This document shows positions 1 to 8,066 of a stretch of 64,000 nt of DNA, piece by piece (the first letter of the stretch is position 1; every line of letters begins with the position of its first letter). The DNA lies in the NCBI GenBank assembly GCA_019750135.1, contig JAIEOV010000005.1, positions 1-64,000 of the forward strand, in the 5' to 3' direction. The stretch is from Reyranella sp. Lineage in GTDB: Bacteria > Pseudomonadota > Alphaproteobacteria > Reyranellales > Reyranellaceae. The translations under genes and the position numbers were made by a program. The notes beneath the pieces are model-generated. The model did no database searches, was not told the DNA's origin, and saw only the letters and a list, made by a program, of their open reading frames with translations.

Positions 1-560
1 TTATTGGTGTAGCCCGAGACGAAAAGCTTGGGCTCGCCCGTCTTCACGTCGAAGGTGTGGCGGCGCACCGCGCCGATGTTGCCGCCGTAGACGTGGATGC
101 TGATCGAACCCTGGTCGGTCAACGCATTGGTCACCTGGTGGATGTCGCCCTCGGCCGGCGACAGCACTTCGACATCGCCCGGCTTCAAAGCGTTCAGCAC
201 GCCGGCCTTGAGCGCGCCGGTCTCGGAATCGGGTGCGAAATGCAGCGACGTCTCCGAGCCGCGCAACATGCCGACCATGCCCCACATCTGGTGATCGTGG
301 ACCGGCGTCACCGCGCCCGGCGCCCACACGAAGCTCACGACGCAGAAGCGCTCGAACGGATCGCACCACAGCAGGTTCTGGGCGTAGCCGTGTGCCGGCA
401 CCTTGGCCATCGCCTCGGGCAGCCAGTCGTCGTGCGATACCAGTTCTCCCAAAAGCTTCTGGCCGACCTCGACGATCGCCGACTCGTCCTTGTCCTGCCA
501 CGCGCCCCCCACAAGGGAAGTCATGTCTCCGATGAAGCGGCGCAGGCGTTCGATGCTCAT
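1..560 (-). CDS. Thiol dioxygenase, cysteine/3-mercaptopropionate dioxygenase type (3' end cut by window)
   Basis: This is a mononuclear non-heme iron dioxygenase of the cupin superfamily that oxidises a small thiol (cysteine or 3-mercaptopropionate) to the sulfinate. The 186 residues in the window begin at the ATG at 558-560, and the frame stays open to base 1, so only the C-terminus is missing. The first cupin motif reads PVHDHQMWGMVGMLRG, with H88 and H90 as iron ligands. H141 in DIHQVTN is the third ligand. This H-x-H...H spacing closely matches the three-histidine site of the family (about H86/H88/H140 in mammalian cysteine dioxygenase). The wording of the motif is nearer to bacterial 3-mercaptopropionate dioxygenases, but the substrate cannot be settled from sequence. 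A second cupin of the same kind is fused to rhodanese domains at 3209-5410. Confidence 0.85.
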   Translation of the reverse strand, partial: MSIERLRRFIGDMTSLVGGAWQDKDESAIVEVGQKLLGELVSHDDWLPEAMAKVPAHGYAQNLLWCDPFERFCVVSFVWAPGAVTPVHDHQMWGMVGMLRGSETSLHFAPDSETGALKAGVLNALKPGDVEVLSPAEGDIHQVTNALTDQGSISIHVYGGNIGAVRRHTFDVKTGEPKLFVSGYTN

Positions 561-570
561 AATCTCAACC

Positions 571-974
571 TTACCGGCGGGCGTCCTGACGGCGCAATCG
601 GCCCGACCATTCGAGGATGGGCCGGTCGGCCGTCAGCAGCACCGCGTCATGGGCTAACGCAGTTGCGACGATGATACGATCGATCGGATCGCCGTGCATG
701 CCCTCAAGTTCCACAGCCCCATGGCGACCTCGGCCGAAAGGCCGATCTCTCGGACACCGAGGGATTGAATACGATTTCTCCAGTCGCGAAGGTTCGCCGG
801 TCCCTCGATCCGTCCACGGCTCATCGCCCAGCCCAACTCGAAGACGACGATGGTCGGAATGGCGAGTTCAGCTACGGCGAGAGCGGCGTCGCAGCTTTGC
901 CTTGCCGCTTTTCCGAGCTTTGGCACCTGTTCGGTCAGCCACAGAACGGTGTGAGTATCGAGCAGGAGGGTCAT
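571..974 (-). pseudogene. VapC-like PIN-domain toxin, frameshifted
   Basis: This is a PIN-domain ribonuclease of the VapC toxin family. The first 90 or so codons from the ATG at 972-974 read MTLLLDTHTVLWLTEQ, with the first acidic PIN residue, and continue to SAEVAMGLWNL. That frame then drifts into unrelated sequence and stops at 654. In the next frame the missing second half is present: ELEGMHGDPIDRIIVATAL, then LLTADRPILEW, ending at TAA 571-573. Adding one base to the C4 run at 717-720 (G4 on the coding strand) restores a single 134-codon gene of normal VapC length. It is therefore either a true pseudogene or a homopolymer sequencing error. The partner antitoxin lies directly upstream. 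Confidence 0.8.
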
Positions 975-1230
975 CGAACTGTCCGCGGATATTTCTCACT
1001 TCGCGCTCTTCGTCCCAATCCTCGACGATCGGGCCGACGATATCGCCCAAGATCTTGAAGGTGCCCTTGGTCGCCCCCCAAAGCGTCTTGGGCTTCTCGC
1101 GCACGGCGACGATCTGCACCTTCGCCTTGCCGCGCTTGGTGATGGTGATGGGCTCGCCGCTTTCGGCGACCTCGTCGATCAGGGCAAGGCAGCGCGCCTT
1201 GAAGGCAGCTGCATTGATCTTGCGGGCCAT
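868..1230 (-). CDS. Phd/YefM-type antitoxin of the broken VapBC pair
   Basis: The N-terminus reads MARKINAAAFKARCLALIDE and continues GEPITITKRGKAKVQIVAV, the standard Phd/YefM DNA-binding antitoxin pattern. It would bind the operator just upstream and neutralise the PIN toxin. The ATG at 1228-1230 is chosen; an in-frame ATG two codons earlier at 1234-1236 is possible. The reading frame is oddly long (120 codons against about 75-90 for the family) and overlaps the toxin start by 107 bases. In the neighbouring frame a TGA at 996-998 would end the protein just before the toxin ATG. The antitoxin tail may therefore also carry a one-base shift near 1000-1010. The family is clear, the C-terminus is not. 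Confidence 0.65.
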   Translation of the reverse strand: MARKINAAAFKARCLALIDEVAESGEPITITKRGKAKVQIVAVREKPKTLWGATKGTFKILGDIVGPIVEDWDEEREVRNIRGQFDDPPARYSHRSVADRTGAKARKSGKAKLRRRSRRS

Positions 1231-1237
1231 GGGCATC

Positions 1238-1268
1238 CCTATGTGACCATATGATATGGTCACATAGG
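1238..1268. promoter_or_regulatory. 14-bp perfect inverted repeat, probable antitoxin operator
   Basis: The arms CCTATGTGACCATA (1238-1251) and TATGGTCACATAGG (1255-1268) are perfect reverse complements separated by TGA. The element ends just upstream of the antitoxin ATG codons, where autoregulated toxin-antitoxin operons carry their operator. It is AT-rich compared with its surroundings and probably overlaps the promoter. The role is inferred from position and symmetry. Confidence 0.7.
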
Positions 1269-1281
1269 CTATGGGATCAAC

Positions 1282-3135
1282 TTACCGCCGGTTGTCCTGC
1301 GTCGAGTAGCGCGGCCATTCGTGCGCCGCGATCTGGTCAAGCGAAGGCGTCGGCTGGCCTAGCCTGATCTGGTAGACCCAGTAGTTGGTGAGCACGCGCT
1401 GCACGAAGTCACGGGTCTCGTGCAGCGGGATCGAGGCGATGTAGAGCAAGGGATCCTGGCTCGCGTTCAGCGAGTTGTCCCAGCGCATGACGTTGCCCGG
1501 CCCGCCGTTGTAGCCCGCCGCGGTGCGCACCAGGTTGTTGTCGACCTCGCCCAGCAGCGAGATGATGTAGGCTTGCCCCAGCGCCACGTTGTTCGAGGGA
1601 TCGTAGGGATTGGCCCCAGCCGTCTCCGGCGCATAGCGGTTCGACACCAGCCGCGCGGTGCCCGGCATCAACTGCATCAACCCCATCGCACCCACCGTCG
1701 AGCGAGCCTTGGGATTGAACGCCGATTCCTGGCGCATGAAACCCCAGACCAGGGCGCGGTCGAGCGACCAGCCGCCGGTCGGCTCCCACGGCGGCAAGGG
1801 ATACATGGCGCCGTCATAGCCCTTGATGTTGTGGCGCTGGTCCCAGTTGGCGTTGCCGACGCGCACCGACAGTCCGGGCAGGTTGGCCTTCAGGGCCACC
1901 GACATGACCGTCTCGATGTATTGCGGGTCAGCGTCGATCGAGGCCGCGAACAGCTCGCGCTCGGCCGCCGTCTGGGCGCCGAGCTGGAACAGCGCGAGCG
2001 CGCGCCGGCCGGAGCGGTCGTTCTTCAGCACGTCGGCACGGCGGCGGTCGAGCGCCGGCACGTTCCAGTCGGGCTCGATCCTCATGCCGAGCGCCTTCTG
2101 GGCGATCAGGCCGTGGAAAGTGCGGCCATGCAGCGCCGCGCGCTTGAGATAAGGCGCGAACTTCTGCGGATTGCCGGCCAGCAGGTTGGCGCGGCCGGCC
2201 CAGAACGAGCCCGCCGACAAGGTCCACGACGAGGCCTGGTCGGGCGCGGCATCGGCCACCGCCTCGAAGCGGCGCGCAGCCTCGGCATAGTTGCCGCTCT
2301 TGAAGGCTGCCAGCCCCGCCGTCCAGTTGGCGTCGGGCGGCATGGAAACCTCGATCGGCACCTGCACGCCGCGCTGCGAATCGGCCTCGAGCGCCCGGGT
2401 GCGCATGCGGCCCTTCCACAGCTCGACTTCCTGCGGACCCAGCACATCGACCGTCGACTTGCGATCGAGCAAGGCAAAGGCTGCGTTGAAGCCGCCGTCG
2501 TCGGCCATGCCCTGCAGGCGCGCGCGCAGATCGGCGGCCTGTCCGGCGTCGGCACCGCGCGTCGTGCGCGCCGCGGCGAAGGTGGGCGACGGCTGGGCGA
2601 AGCCGATGAAGCTCGCCGGCGTGATCTCGGCCGAACCGGGTGTGCGGCGCGCCACGGCGAGCCTGTAGATCGCCGGCGCATCGGGATGGTCGTTGTAGTC
2701 CTGCAGCCACTGGGCGAGCTCGGGGAACTTCGCCTGGTATTGCGGGTTCAGGAGGCGCTGGGCGCCGACATAGCCCATCAGGGTCTTGTCCTTGACCTGG
2801 GCGATGTCGGCATCGGCCTGGCCGAACTGGCCGGCGGCCTGGGCCTGGAAGATGCGGCGGTAGCGGTCGCGCTCCTCGGTATCGAGGACGGTCGGCAGGT
2901 CGGCGACCACGGCCATCTCGTCGAGCTCGATGACCGGCGGCGGCGGCACGAACACCGGACGATGCTGGATGGTGGGATGGGGCCGCGCTGCAGCCGCGGC
3001 CGGCTTCGTGGCGGCTGCCGGCTTGGCGGCCGCGGGCTTTGCGGGAGGTTTCGGCTTGGTCTGGGTCTGCGCCAGGGCCCCGGCCGCCAGCATCGTCGCT
3101 GCCCCCAGCAAGACGATCGAGACGACGTATTTCAT
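1282..3135 (-). CDS. Soluble lytic murein transglycosylase (SLT family)
   Basis: This periplasmic enzyme cleaves the MurNAc-GlcNAc bond of peptidoglycan to form 1,6-anhydro ends. The 617-residue protein begins at the ATG at 3133-3135 with a signal peptide (MKYVVSIVLLGAATMLAAGALAQ), followed by an Ala/Pro/Lys-rich linker. A long helical superhelix-like region with TPR-like segments follows. The catalytic SLT domain lies near the C-terminus: WGFMRQESAFNPKARS carries the catalytic Glu at about residue 470, then GAMGLMQLMPGTA and the GYNGGPGNVMRW motif. Length and order match Slt70-type enzymes. A longer in-frame start at 3216 would add 27 residues ahead of the signal peptide and is unlikely. Confidence 0.93.
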   Translation of the reverse strand: MKYVVSIVLLGAATMLAAGALAQTQTKPKPPAKPAAAKPAAATKPAAAAARPHPTIQHRPVFVPPPPVIELDEMAVVADLPTVLDTEERDRYRRIFQAQAAGQFGQADADIAQVKDKTLMGYVGAQRLLNPQYQAKFPELAQWLQDYNDHPDAPAIYRLAVARRTPGSAEITPASFIGFAQPSPTFAAARTTRGADAGQAADLRARLQGMADDGGFNAAFALLDRKSTVDVLGPQEVELWKGRMRTRALEADSQRGVQVPIEVSMPPDANWTAGLAAFKSGNYAEAARRFEAVADAAPDQASSWTLSAGSFWAGRANLLAGNPQKFAPYLKRAALHGRTFHGLIAQKALGMRIEPDWNVPALDRRRADVLKNDRSGRRALALFQLGAQTAAERELFAASIDADPQYIETVMSVALKANLPGLSVRVGNANWDQRHNIKGYDGAMYPLPPWEPTGGWSLDRALVWGFMRQESAFNPKARSTVGAMGLMQLMPGTARLVSNRYAPETAGANPYDPSNNVALGQAYIISLLGEVDNNLVRTAAGYNGGPGNVMRWDNSLNASQDPLLYIASIPLHETRDFVQRVLTNYWVYQIRLGQPTPSLDQIAAHEWPRYSTQDNRR

Positions 3136-3208
3136 AGCGATACCGTAGTGGGAGTTGGCGTCCCATGCCAGCCCAGGATGGCTATACTGCGGCCAACCGG
3201 AGGAGCCC

Positions 3209-5410
3209 ATGACCATCCATCAGGAACGCGCCGCTGCCGTGCAACGTCTGGTCGACGAAAGCCGCGCCATCGAGAAGGCCGGCGTGACCCGCGCCAACCT
3301 CGAGAAGATCGGCGGCCTGCTGGCGTCGCTGGCGGCCCGCGCCGAGCTCTTCCCGCAGGAGGAGTTCCCGTTGGGCGCCGACGGCGGCATCTATCGCCTG
3401 GCCGAGGATCCCGACCATCGCTTCGCGCTCTACGCCTCGGCCGGCGGCGCCGGCAAGAAGGTGCCGCCGCACAATCACACGACCTGGGCGATCATCGCCG
3501 GCGTGCACGGCGCCGAGCGCAACGTCGTCTACGACCGGCTCGACAACGGCGCGCGCGAGGATTTCGTGCAGCTGCGCGAGGCCCCGGCCAAGGAGAAGAC
3601 GCTGCGTCGCGGCGACGTCATCTCCTACCTGCCCGACGATTTCCATCACATCGAAACGCCCGCGGGGTCAGGCGACGCGCTGCATCTGCACTTCTATGGG
3701 CTGAGCCTGGAACACCTGCCCGAGCGCGTGTCGGTCGACATGGCGACGGGCAATGCCCAGCGCTTCATGGCAAAGGCCAAGATCCTGACGCCCCTGCTCG
3801 ACGTGAGGCAGGTCAAGGCGATGCTGAAGTCGAACGAGATCTTCGGCTTCTTCGACGTGCGCGAGGAAGGCGAGTTCTCGATCGAGGGCCACCCCCTGTT
3901 CGCCACGCCGCTGCCGCTGTCGCGGCTGGAGCCGCGGGTGCTCGCCCTGCTGCCCGATCCGCACACCCGCATCGTGCTGATGGACAGCGGCGACGAGGCC
4001 GCCGATCCGCAGTGGCTCGGCCGCGCCAACCGCGCCGCCGCCAAGCTGTCGCAGCTCGGCTACACCAATGTCGCCGTCATGAAGGGCGGCCTGAAGGCGT
4101 GGCGCGAGGCGGGCTACGAGGTCTTCACCGGCGTCAACGTGCCGTCCAAGGCGTTCGGCGAGGTGGTCGAGCACGAGAACGACACGCCGCGCATAGACGC
4201 CGCCGACCTGCAGAAGCTCGTCGACGCCAAGACCGACCTGGTGATCCTGGATTCGCGGCCGATGCCGGAATTCAACAACATGTCGATCCCGGGCGGCATC
4301 GACTGCCCCGGCGCCGAGCTGGTCTATCGCGTGAAGGACTTCGCGCCCAACCCCGAGACGCTGGTGGTGGTGAACTGCGCCGGCCGCACGCGCTCGATCA
4401 TCGGCGCGCAGTCGCTGATCAATGCCGGCCTGACCAACAAGGTGATCGCGCTCAAGAACGGCACCATGGGCTGGCATCTCGCCGGCCTGCAGGTGGCGCG
4501 CGGTGAGACCAAGAGCTTTGGCCCGCAAGGACCGGAAGCGGCCAAATTCGCCCAGGCCGCGGCGGCGAACATCGCCAAGAAGATGAACATCAAGAAGATC
4601 GACAAGGCCGGCCTCGCCAAGCTCGAAGCACGTGGCGGCCCGCTTCATCGCCTCGATGTGCGCGACCCGGCCGAGTATGCGCAGGGCCATCTGAAGGGCT
4701 TCCGCCATGCCGCGGGCGGCCAACTCGTGCAGGCGACCGATCAATATGTCGGCGCCCGCGGGGCCACCATCGTGTTGCACGACAATGACGGCGTGCGCGC
4801 CACCATGACGGCGCACTGGCTGATGCAGATGAACTGGAACGAGGTCTATGTCCTCGACCACAAGCCGGCCGACGGCGAGCTCACCACCGAGGCCGAGCCG
4901 CGCTTCCCGGCAGGCTTCACCGTGCCGACGCCCGCGACCGTGGCGCCGGCCGACCTCGGCAAGGCGCTCGAGCAGGCCCTGGTGATCGATCTCGATACCA
5001 GCCTGCGCTATCGCGACGGCCACGTGCCTGGTGCCTGGTTCGCCGTGCGCGCCGGCCTCGCCAAGACCATCCCGGAAATGCTGGCCAAGCAGAAAGGCGC
5101 CACCCACATCGTCCTGGTCTCGCCCGACGGCGAGATCGCGGCGCTGGCAGCGGCCGAGGCGGCGGATGCCGCGGGCGGCTTGCCGGTCGCCATTCTGGCA
5201 GGCGGCATGAAGGCGTGGCGCGCGGCCAAGCTGCCGCTCGAGGCGGGACACACACGGATGGCCGACCCACCGACCGACGTGTGGTACCGGCCTTATGACT
5301 TCGCAGATAATGTCGAGGCCGCCATGCGGCAGTACCTCGAATGGGAAGTCGATCTCGTTCCCCAGGTCGCCCGCGACGGCGATGCGGCGTTCAACGTGCT
5401 GAAGGCTTGA
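3209..5410 (+). CDS. Cupin (thiol-dioxygenase-like) fused to four rhodanese domains
   Basis: A 733-residue fusion begins at the ATG at 3209 behind the ribosome site GGAGGAG. Residues of about 50-190 form a cysteine-dioxygenase-like cupin: H88-N-H90 in VPPHNHTTWAIIAG, then H146/H147 in DDFHHIETPAG. Four rhodanese-like modules follow. Only the second keeps a catalytic Cys (C390 in VVVNCAGRTRS). The corresponding loops elsewhere read VLMDSGDEA, VLHDNDGVRA and VLVSPDGEIA, without Cys. The active module could carry persulfide sulfur while the others act as binding or scaffold domains. A role in persulfide or thiol metabolism is inferred, helped by the separate thiol dioxygenase at 1-560. The protein looks cytoplasmic, as no signal peptide is visible. 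Confidence 0.85.
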   Translation: MTIHQERAAAVQRLVDESRAIEKAGVTRANLEKIGGLLASLAARAELFPQEEFPLGADGGIYRLAEDPDHRFALYASAGGAGKKVPPHNHTTWAIIAGVHGAERNVVYDRLDNGAREDFVQLREAPAKEKTLRRGDVISYLPDDFHHIETPAGSGDALHLHFYGLSLEHLPERVSVDMATGNAQRFMAKAKILTPLLDVRQVKAMLKSNEIFGFFDVREEGEFSIEGHPLFATPLPLSRLEPRVLALLPDPHTRIVLMDSGDEAADPQWLGRANRAAAKLSQLGYTNVAVMKGGLKAWREAGYEVFTGVNVPSKAFGEVVEHENDTPRIDAADLQKLVDAKTDLVILDSRPMPEFNNMSIPGGIDCPGAELVYRVKDFAPNPETLVVVNCAGRTRSIIGAQSLINAGLTNKVIALKNGTMGWHLAGLQVARGETKSFGPQGPEAAKFAQAAAANIAKKMNIKKIDKAGLAKLEARGGPLHRLDVRDPAEYAQGHLKGFRHAAGGQLVQATDQYVGARGATIVLHDNDGVRATMTAHWLMQMNWNEVYVLDHKPADGELTTEAEPRFPAGFTVPTPATVAPADLGKALEQALVIDLDTSLRYRDGHVPGAWFAVRAGLAKTIPEMLAKQKGATHIVLVSPDGEIAALAAAEAADAAGGLPVAILAGGMKAWRAAKLPLEAGHTRMADPPTDVWYRPYDFADNVEAAMRQYLEWEVDLVPQVARDGDAAFNVLKA

Positions 5411-5415
5411 TAATT

Positions 5416-5476
5416 GGGAGCGCGGACCTCCAGGTCCGCTCATGATTCATGAGGCGGACCTGGAGGTCCGCGCTCC
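5416..5476. repeat. Nested intergenic palindrome, copy 1
   Basis: The left arm GGGAGCGCGGACCTCC (from 5416) and the right arm ending GGAGGTCCGCGCTCC (5476) are inverted copies. Each arm is also palindromic around GGACCTCCAGGTCC. The element fills most of the gap between the rhodanese gene and atpI. Related copies lie at 25325-25353 and 38599-38651. It can form a long hairpin or two small ones, as bacterial REP-type repeats do. Confidence 0.85.
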
Positions 5477-5493
5477 ATAAGAGTTTGATTTAT

Positions 5494-5856
5494 ATGACAA
5501 ATCCTCCGGACCCCGAGGGCGATCGCCGGCGCATCGAGGAGATCGATGCGCGTCTCAAGGCGGCGCGCGGAAAGATCGAAAAACCGCGCCCGAACAACGG
5601 GGTAAGTAGCGGAATGTCGCACCGCCAGACAGGCGTTGCGTATCGAGTGATGGTGGATATGATCGCGGGCCTTTTGGTCGGGGGGTTCCTCGGCTATTGG
5701 CTCGACCGCTGGTTGGGTTGGGCGCCTTGGTCATTGGTGACGGGCCTGGTTCTCGGGTTCGTTGCGGGCGTCAACAATGCCTGGCGCGCCATTCGGGATT
5801 ACTCCAGGGACGCCAATAAGCCTGGGGGGAGCGACGAAGAGCGCCGCCTGCCCTGA
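5494..5856 (+). CDS. atpI: F0F1 ATP synthase assembly protein AtpI
   Basis: A 120-residue protein with a charged N-terminus (DRRRIEEIDARLKAARGKIEK) and two membrane helices, about YRVMVDMIAGLLVGGFLGYW and PWSLVTGLVLGFVAGVNNAW. This is the AtpI family pattern. The family helps assemble the c-ring and is the usual first gene of alphaproteobacterial F0 operons. The ATG at 5494 is preferred because the in-frame upstream start at 5449 lies inside the palindromic repeat. atpB follows 44 bases downstream. Confidence 0.88.
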   Translation: MTNPPDPEGDRRRIEEIDARLKAARGKIEKPRPNNGVSSGMSHRQTGVAYRVMVDMIAGLLVGGFLGYWLDRWLGWAPWSLVTGLVLGFVAGVNNAWRAIRDYSRDANKPGGSDEERRLP

Positions 5857-5900
5857 ACCGGTCGGACGTAGGATAGACGCGTTGGGGACGAGGTAGCCAA

Positions 5901-6629
5901 ATGCATAGCCCGATGGAGCAGTTCGAGATCAAGCGGCTGCTCCACCTGAATCTCTTTGGCATCGACGCCTCTTTCACGAATTCATCGACCTGGATGGTGA
6001 TCGCCGTGATCCTGGCGACCGCTGTCTTCGTGTGGGGCATGCGCCAGCGGGCGCTGGTGCCGGGTCGCCTGCAGTCGGTCGCCGAGGTCGGTTACGAGTT
6101 CGTCGCCGGCATGGTGCGCGACAACGTCGGCGACGGCGGCAAGAAGTACTTCCCGTTCATCCTGACGCTCTTCATCTTCATCCTGTTCTGCAACGTGCTG
6201 GGCATGGTGCCCTACTCGTTCACGCCGACCAGCCACATCGTCGTCACCTTCGCGATGGCAGCCTTCGTGTTCGTCGGCGTGACCATCATCGGCTTCGCCA
6301 GGCACGGCATGCACTTCCTGTCGCTGTTCGTGCCGAAGGGCGTGCCGTTCGCGCTGCTGCTCCTGCTGGTGCCGATCGAGATCATCTCCTACTTCATCCG
6401 CCCGTTCAGCCTGTCGATCCGCCTGTTCGCCAACATGCTGGCCGGCCACACCATGCTGAAGGTGTTCGGTGGCTTCGTGGTGATGCTGGGCATCATCGGC
6501 GGCTGGGCGCCGCTCGCCTTCATCGTCGTGTTCACCGGCCTGGAACTGCTGATCGCGTTCCTGCAGGCCTATGTGTTCGCGATCCTGACCTGCCTTTACC
6601 TGAACGACGCAGTTCATCTCCATCACTGA
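5901..6629 (+). CDS. atpB: ATP synthase F0 subunit a
   Basis: Subunit a forms the two proton half-channels next to the c-ring in the inner membrane. The 242-residue product starts MHSPMEQFEIKRLLHLNLFG and has five or six hydrophobic helices. The essential Arg is R174 in FSLSIRLFANMLAGHTML, and the C-terminal helix LIAFLQAYVFAILTCLYLNDAVHLHH is typical. Length and motifs fit the family. It is the second gene of the F0 operon; the F1 genes are not in this window, consistent with the separate F0 and F1 operons of many alphaproteobacteria. Confidence 0.97.
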   Translation: MHSPMEQFEIKRLLHLNLFGIDASFTNSSTWMVIAVILATAVFVWGMRQRALVPGRLQSVAEVGYEFVAGMVRDNVGDGGKKYFPFILTLFIFILFCNVLGMVPYSFTPTSHIVVTFAMAAFVFVGVTIIGFARHGMHFLSLFVPKGVPFALLLLLVPIEIISYFIRPFSLSIRLFANMLAGHTMLKVFGGFVVMLGIIGGWAPLAFIVVFTGLELLIAFLQAYVFAILTCLYLNDAVHLHH

Positions 6630-6660
6630 TCACTGATCCATCGACTGAAAGGAAATCGAA

Positions 6661-6888
6661 ATGGACGCCTCTGCAGCCAAGCTCATCGGTGCCGGTCTGG
6701 CCACCATCGCCCTCGCCGGCGTCGGCGTCGGCATCGGCAATATCTTCGGCAGCTTCGTCTCGGGCGCGCTGCGCAACCCGGAAGCGGCTCCCCGCGTGTT
6801 CGGCAACGTGCTCCTGGGCTTCGCGCTCACGGAAGCCGTGGCGCTGTTCGCGCTGGTCATCGCCTTCATGATTCTGTTCGTGTTCTAA
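6661..6888 (+). CDS. atpE: ATP synthase F0 subunit c
   Basis: This is the 75-residue hairpin protein that forms the proton-driven rotor ring. Helix 1 is Gly-rich ([21 protein letters not shown]), the polar loop is [10 protein letters not shown], and helix 2 contains the proton-carrying carboxylate E58 in [14 protein letters not shown]. Glu at this site is usual for the family. A purine-rich ribosome site (GAAAGGAAAT) precedes the ATG. It lies 31 bases after atpB and 8 bases before atpF'. Confidence 0.97.
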   Translation: MDASAAKLIGAGLATIALAGVGVGIGNIFGSFVSGALRNPEAAPRVFGNVLLGFALTEAVALFALVIAFMILFVF

Positions 6889-6896
6889 GCACGACA

Positions 6897-7472
6897 ATGC
6901 AGAAGTCGATCTACGGTGCGCTCGCCGGCCTCGCCGTGTTGGTGGCGAGCGGCACGGCAATGGCGAAGGAAGGGTCGGGCGGCATGCCGCAGCTCGACTA
7001 TCACAGCTTCGCACCGCAGCTCGTCTGGCTGGCGATTGCCTTCCTGGCGCTTTACCTCGTGATGTCGAGGCTCGCGGTCCCCGCGATCTCCGACACCATC
7101 GAGAGGCGCCAGGGCAAGATCCAGGGCGATCTCGACGCGGCGGAGATGGCCAACGAGGACACTCGTAGCCTGGTCGCCGCGTACGAGAAGCGGCTGGCCG
7201 ATACCCGTGAGGAAGCGCGCAAGCTGATGCGCGAGCGCGGCGAGGCCGACAGCGCTGCGGCGGCTGCCCGCTTCAGCGCCCTGCATGACAAGCTCAATGC
7301 GCAGATCGCCGAAGCCGAGAAGCGCATCGCCGCCCAGCGCGACGATGTCATGGCGGGCCTGGAAAACATGGCCAAGGACATCGGCCAGGACGTCTACGCC
7401 AAGCTGGCCGGCCAGCCGGCCGATCAGGCGGCGCTCGCCTCCAAGATCGCGGCCGCGAAAGGAACCAGGTAA
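6897..7472 (+). CDS. atpF': ATP synthase F0 subunit b' (peripheral stalk)
   Basis: A 191-residue stator subunit with a hydrophobic N-terminal region, a membrane helix near residues 40-60 (APQLVWLAIAFLALYLVMSRL) and a long charged coiled coil rich in Ala, Glu and Arg. The pattern SRLAVPAISDTIERRQGKIQGDL matches the b/b' family start of the cytoplasmic stalk. Paired b' and b genes occur in alphaproteobacteria and cyanobacteria. Its stop TAA overlaps the ATG of the next gene by one base (ATG at 7472), suggesting coupled translation. Confidence 0.93.
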   Translation: MQKSIYGALAGLAVLVASGTAMAKEGSGGMPQLDYHSFAPQLVWLAIAFLALYLVMSRLAVPAISDTIERRQGKIQGDLDAAEMANEDTRSLVAAYEKRLADTREEARKLMRERGEADSAAAAARFSALHDKLNAQIAEAEKRIAAQRDDVMAGLENMAKDIGQDVYAKLAGQPADQAALASKIAAAKGTR

Positions 7473-7999
7473 TGATCGGCACTGCCTGGGCGGCTGACGC
7501 CGCCCACAGCGAGAGCATCTTCTCCGATCCGGCATTCTGGGTCGCGGTTGCCTTCGTCCTGTTCTTCGCCCTCGCCGGCAAGGCCCTGTGGGGCCGCATC
7601 TCGGCCATGCTCGACAAGCGCTCGGCCGACATCGCCAAGGCACTGGCCGATGCCGCGCGGCTGCGCGAGGAGGCCATGAAGGCCAAGGCGGACGCCGAGC
7701 GCACGCTCGGCCAGGCCCAGTCCGAAGGCGCCGAGATCCTGAAGCAGGCGCGCGAGGAAGCCGAGCGCATGCAGGCCCGCGCCGCCCAGAACCTCGAGAC
7801 GGCCGTTGCCCTGCGCGAGCAGCAGGCGCTCGACCGCATTGCCCAGTCGGAAGCAGCCGCCAACAAGCACGTGCGCGACACCGCCGTCGACGTGGCGCTC
7901 TCGGCTACCCGCGCCCTGCTGCGCGACCAGGTCGGCTCGGGCCGCAGCGCGGCCCTGGTCGACGAGGCGATCGCCGAGCTGCCGCGCCGCCTGCACTGA
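7472..7999 (+). CDS. atpF: ATP synthase F0 subunit b
   Basis: A 175-residue b subunit: a short N-terminus, a membrane helix (FWVAVAFVLFFALAGKALWG, residues about 20-40) and a continuous coiled coil that includes RISAMLDKRSADIAKALADA and EAERTLGQAQSEGAEILKQA. Together with b' it forms the peripheral stalk that holds F1 still. It is the last gene of the operon and is followed by a strong terminator at 8032-8060. Confidence 0.95.
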   Translation: MIGTAWAADAAHSESIFSDPAFWVAVAFVLFFALAGKALWGRISAMLDKRSADIAKALADAARLREEAMKAKADAERTLGQAQSEGAEILKQAREEAERMQARAAQNLETAVALREQQALDRIAQSEAAANKHVRDTAVDVALSATRALLRDQVGSGRSAALVDEAIAELPRRLH

Positions 8000-8031
8000 T
8001 TTCCCGCAAACAAAAATCGCGGGCTACCTGC

Positions 8032-8060
8032 AGCCCCCGTCGCAAGGCGGGGGCTTTTTC
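8032..8060 (+). terminator. Rho-independent terminator of the F0 operon
   Basis: Stem AGCCCCCG (8032-8039) pairs with CGGGGGCT (8048-8055), with an 8-base loop and a T5 run, 33 bases after the atpF stop. Confidence 0.9.
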
Positions 8061-8066
8061 TTGTCC

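Noticed and set aside
654..974. Intact 106-residue PIN toxin
   Set aside because: Its last 15 or so residues do not fit the family, while the true second half of the domain is in the next frame. It is therefore listed as a frameshifted gene.
1420..4506. Plus-strand open frame of more than 1000 codons
   Set aside because: It runs antisense through the lytic transglycosylase and out of frame through the rhodanese gene. The translation is low-complexity Arg/Gly/Ala-rich, as expected from high GC; no domain is visible.
3668..5443. Long minus-strand open frame opposite the rhodanese gene
   Set aside because: Antisense shadow with His/Arg/Gly-biased composition, while the plus strand encodes recognisable cupin and rhodanese motifs.
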